A DNA stretch of 64,000 bases, from positions 42,082,372 to 42,146,371 of the forward strand of contig CM040089.1 of assembly GCA_022496805.1 (NCBI GenBank), read 5' to 3'. The DNA comes from Pohlia nutans. Lineage: Eukaryota > Streptophyta > Bryopsida > Bryales > Mniaceae. Under the pieces are notes generated by a model. That model ran no database searches and was not told the origin of the DNA. It was given only the letters and a program-made list of their open reading frames with translations. The position numbers and the translations under genes were made by a program. Shown here in pieces: positions 61,501 through 64,000 of this stretch (position 1 is its first letter; every line of letters begins with the position of its first letter).

Positions 61501-63776
61501 TGGATTTGTGAGTCTATACACTTGCCCTTTGCATAGATAACTGCCCGCATTCTTTGTGGCATACTCTCATAGAGCTTCTTACACTCTATGGAAGCGATAG
61601 AATGGAAAGTCTTAAACACATACTCCCATAATTCTAAAAGACCCTTTGGAGGTGTTGGATAACGATTGCACTTCCGTTTTAGTGTTGCCCGTAGGTGCTC
61701 TATAGGGTTTAGGTCGGGCGATTGAGCAAGCCACTTTAAAACATTGAAAGGTTGATTAAATAACCACTCTTTCATTGTTTTTGCTATATATTTAGGATCA
61801 TTGTCATGTTGAAAAATGACTCTAGATGCATTTATGCCATACTTTGAAAAAGCGCGATAGAGATTGACCTCCAATATCTCATAATAAACATATTGATTCA
61901 TTCTGCCTTCTATCTTGCAAATCAAACCAGGTCCAATTGCACTCATGCAACCCCAAATCATTATTGAACCTCCTCTGTGTTTTAGTGTTTTAAGGCCTGT
62001 GTTTTAGTGTTTTAAGGCCATATTCATTATATTGAGACTTTCTTAGATTTTGAGACAGAATGCTAGTTTTTTAAAAATTCATTTTAAAAATAGTAATTGA
62101 AACCAAAAAATAAGAATGCTCAAATAGTGATTCTATAATGAAATTCTAAAAGTTGGTGTTGTTACCTATTTATAAAAAATTACTAGTAAAGAGATAAAAC
62201 GGTTTATCTTCGAGTCGAAGATAAAAATGAGACTACGAAGAGTCTCAATATAACGAACATGGTCTTTTTTCCTCATTATTCAATCTATAAGACCTTCTCC
62301 GTCTCGAGCCTAACACCAATAACGACCATTTGAGCAAAAATGATTGACCTTAGTCTCATTTGAAAAAATCACTTGTTTCCAATCCGTAACGGTCCAATTC
62401 ACGTGAGATTTGGCAAAATCTAAACAAGCTTGAATATTCTTCTATGAAAGAAGAAGCTTTTTCTTCTTCACACAAGCCTCCAAACCTATAGAATTTAATG
62501 CTCGTCGCACTGTCTGAACACTAATCTCATTGGCAAATTCCTACCTTACTAATTTGCATGCCTCCGTGGCAATACTAAATCCTCCAATTGTCACCGCTCT
62601 TACAAATGCCCTCTTCAAATGGTCTGAAATCACTTTTGGTCCTCCTCCTACAAATAGTTTAGTATTAAGAAGACGTTTCTTTCGGCTTCTCTCAGCACTA
62701 AATTGACTAATAGCAAGCCATTTGGCTACTTTCCGTGTGCTCCATCCTTTTTGTAGCAATGATACTACACTATTCTACTTTCCATAAGACAATGGCCTTA
62801 TCATGGTATGGAACAACTAAAAATGCAATGTACTACTTGAGAAGGAAAAGAGACACGCTTGCTTACTTACAACACTCACTGTTGAATTGAAACTCTCTAC
62901 TATATTGTCAATATATGGAAGAAATGGAGGTGTAAACGTACAAGACCAAAAGTGAGTCAATGAGAGATTCTCTTTTAAAATTAAACATCTCAACCACCTT
63001 TGCAAATTTTTCATTAAAACTTCCATACATTAGTACACACTTAGATACCTATCATCTACTCTTGATGACACCTCTAAATCCTCATTAATGCAATAGATAT
63101 TTCAGATTATACTAAGCATGGGCAAACACTGACTCGGATTTGTGAGTCACTGTACACCAATGTATATTTGCTCATATAATCCCTCTCGTATATTGGAATA
63201 CAACGATGTACTCAAATATAGTGTACTTAAATATGTTGGTGTACACTGAATGGCATATTTAGTGTCCAGGACACTATTTCTCAAATCCAGGCGCTGTTTA
63301 GTTTTAGGGAGATATAGTGTCCTCATAAGAAAAAAATGAATGTAGTGTTCCAATGACATATGGCAACTTTATAATAAATAGCATCCCACCTCATGCCACT
63401 CTCATTACTTGGAAAGAACATGGCACTCTCAATGAAAGTGGGAATGACAAGTGGCTAACTCCTATGTAGTGTCAAGGGACACTATTTCTCTTCACCTTTG
63501 AACAAATTGTGATAGAAGACATCAATTCTCCACGGACACTAAATACGCCATTCAATGTAGTGAAATATGGCAGCAATCACATGCTTGTACACAAAAACAC
63601 ATGCAAAAATACATGGCATCATACATATGAGCAAAAACTGTGTTACAAATCAGTGAAGATGGGTATAGATTTTGCACTCGTGCTGCGGTAGCCTCTTCAG
63701 CTGTGGAAACCACAGCTAAGATCTTCTCATCCGTCACTTCCTGCTTGTTTTGATGTTTCCTTGCAACGTGCATATC
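52530..63776 (-). CDS. DZIP1-like centriole/cilium coiled-coil protein (3' part, 20 exons)
   Basis: Exons in order: 63678-63776, 60871-60933, 60256-60294, 59959-60063, 59765-59821, 59606-59650, 59390-59434, 59143-59196, 58403-58912, 57840-58133, 57358-57452, 56670-56829, 55698-56210, 55363-55407, 54922-55032, 54623-54690, 54332-54458, 54087-54188, 53016-53290, 52530-52725. All phases join: 1,000 residues to a TAG. The first visible exon opens with DMHVARKHQ, which fits the His half of a C2H2 zinc finger. Short coiled-coil exons follow to about residue 190 (AEIQQLRERYQ, LYELESKFSGLERQ, IDDLRKENQHLRRT). Then come low-complexity Ser/Pro/Glu regions, LRKELKKFGITPTTIGIS at 750-768 and an acidic tail (EEEEVDEYAFGLGDWDSDED). 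Zinc finger, coiled coil and a late helix ending in G-I-x-P-x-x-x-GIS match DZIP1, a basal-body/transition-zone protein. The N-terminal half lies beyond the window. Alternative: another centrosomal coiled-coil protein. Confidence 0.7.
53376..53635. mobile_element. Palindromic MITE in DZIP1-like intron, TA target
   Basis: 260 bp between TA dinucleotides. Ends GGACCCCATGGATTTTAAAC and, inverted, GGACCTCATTGATTTTTAAC; the pairing continues through about 110 bp per arm (for example CATGAAATATCG / CGATATTTCATG with one change). It lies in the intron between exons 53016-53290 and 54087-54188. Confidence 0.75.
53687..53859. mobile_element. Short MITE with CTAGGATCATAC ends, same intron
   Basis: 173 bp flanked by TA, inverted ends CTAGGATCATACA and TGTATGATCCTAG. 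The interior has three copies of CAACGTTG. It lies 50 bp from the 53376-53635 element. Confidence 0.75.
60610..60847. mobile_element. piggyBac-like MITE, family I, in DZIP1-like intron
   Basis: 238 bp with TTAA at both ends, inverted ends CCCCTAAAGGACCAAGAAG and CCTTGGTCCTTTTGGGG. A subterminal GCCCAAATTGGGC palindrome is present. It lies between exons 60256-60294 and 60871-60933, only 23 bp from the latter's donor. Confidence 0.8.
61036..61265. mobile_element. piggyBac-like MITE, family I, second copy
   Basis: 230 bp, same orientation and clearly the same family as 60610-60847. Ends TTAATCCCTAAAGGACCAAG and CTTGGTCCTTTAGGGGTTAA. The right TTAA also starts a further element end (CCCCTAAAAGTCCCTCAGG) into which the Tc1-like element has inserted. 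Confidence 0.8.
61494..62805 (-). pseudogene. Tc1-like DD34E transposase, broken
   Basis: Reads on the minus strand from about 62805 to a TGA at 61494. N-terminal helix-turn-helix (GWSTRKVAKWLAISQFSAER), a second HTH region (ISVQTVRRALNSIGL), then the DDE domain. Catalytic positions: VIFSNETK, where family members have Asp in S-D-E; the middle Asp in FQHDNDPK; Glu in SPDLNPIEH, with 34 residues between the last two (DD34E type). In-frame stops occur after LLLS, in the YWC region and near LID. A 248-bp MITE at 62017-62264 and a 22-bp tandem duplication beside it split the frame just before HRGGSIMIWGCMS. The wording of the DDE domain resembles fungal Tc1-like elements more than plant mariner-like ones, from memory only. 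Confidence 0.9.
62017..62264. mobile_element. 248-bp MITE nested in the Tc1-like element
   Basis: Same family and length as 37174-37421 but in opposite orientation. Ends GCCATATTCATTATATTGAG and CTCAATATAACGAACATGGT(C). It interrupts the transposase frame. Confidence 0.8.
63155..63677. other. Remainder of the DZIP1-like intron
   Basis: Sequence between the Tc1-like element and the first visible exon. Three GTGTCC/GGACAC-type segments (about 63260, 63315, 63470) suggest another small element, but I could not set its borders. Confidence 0.35.
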
Positions 63777-64000
63777 CTGCACAAGCGTTTAATTTCCAGT
63801 CATTTCTGTCTCACAGAATGACGATCAATCCACTGATTAGTACAAAACTCACCTCCTAGAGGCATTCTAGAAACTCTAGCCACGTTACAATTGGCAAGGT
63901 TTAAGTTAGAAACTGCCGTTACAATTGGGGTTTAATGTAGCAATGTTTTCTAGGGACCACTACGTGAACCCCAAATTGGGTTTCATGTTCTTTAAGAAAT
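63777..64000. other. Intron or upstream part of DZIP1-like gene
   Basis: No exon could be identified. AACCCCAAATTGGGTTTCATG near 63974 resembles the subterminal palindrome of the family-I MITEs and may be the start of another copy cut by the window edge. Confidence 0.35.

Larger units (their letters stand above)
61296..63152 (-). mobile_element. Tc1-like transposon, inactivated, in DZIP1-like intron
   Basis: 1,857 bp; inverted ends CAGTGACTCACAAAACCGAG and CAGTGACTCACAAATCCGAG; TA on both sides (61294-61295, 63153-63154). Without the nested 248-bp MITE it is about 1.6 kb, the normal Tc1 size. It lies in the intron between exons 60871-60933 and 63678-63776, on the strand of the host gene. Confidence 0.92.

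Overview
This is nuclear DNA of a green plant, AT-rich between genes. The genes have many short introns of about 100-500 bp with GT-AG borders. Two families present are typical of land plants: PAR1 and the LEA_2/NDR1-HIN1-like group. A third gene looks like DZIP1, a basal-body and cilium protein that plants should only need if they make swimming sperm. Together these point to a bryophyte, lycophyte or fern, with a moss my first guess. The species cannot be fixed from the sequence. I saw no bacterial, organellar or viral genes.

Layout. 161-16296 (minus): a complete NPC1 sterol transporter, rebuilt here as 38 exons with consistent phases and about 1,288 residues. 16.3-45.9 kb: a long stretch without recognisable genes, filled with nested non-autonomous DNA transposons, tandem repeats and AT-rich sequence. 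45976-47650 (plus): a four-exon PAR1 gene. 47.8-49.3 kb: weak signs of a small spliced gene of unknown function. 49448-50161 (plus): an intronless LEA_2 membrane protein. 52530-63776 (minus, continuing past the right edge): the last 20 exons (1,000 codons plus stop) of the DZIP1-like gene. Its largest visible intron holds a dead Tc1-like transposon.

The most striking feature is the mobile DNA. About 18 elements, in at least eight sequence families, have ends of the form TTAA-CCC(C/T)TWA and their mirror image, which is the piggyBac hallmark (TTAA target, CCC...GGG termini). None encodes a transposase. Many sit end to end sharing one TTAA, or are nested inside each other. A second layer consists of elements with TA target sites (Tc1/mariner-like). 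These include a 987-bp near-perfect palindrome inside a TTAA element and a 1,857-bp Tc1-like element with a DD34E-type transposase. That transposase has an Asn at the first catalytic Asp, carries stop codons and is split by a 248-bp MITE. The host genes appear intact despite insertions in their introns.

The genes do not form a pathway: sterol transport at late endosome/vacuole membranes, a secreted cysteine-rich protein, a membrane-anchored stress-type protein and a centriole/cilium protein. No operon-like or CRISPR-like structure is present.
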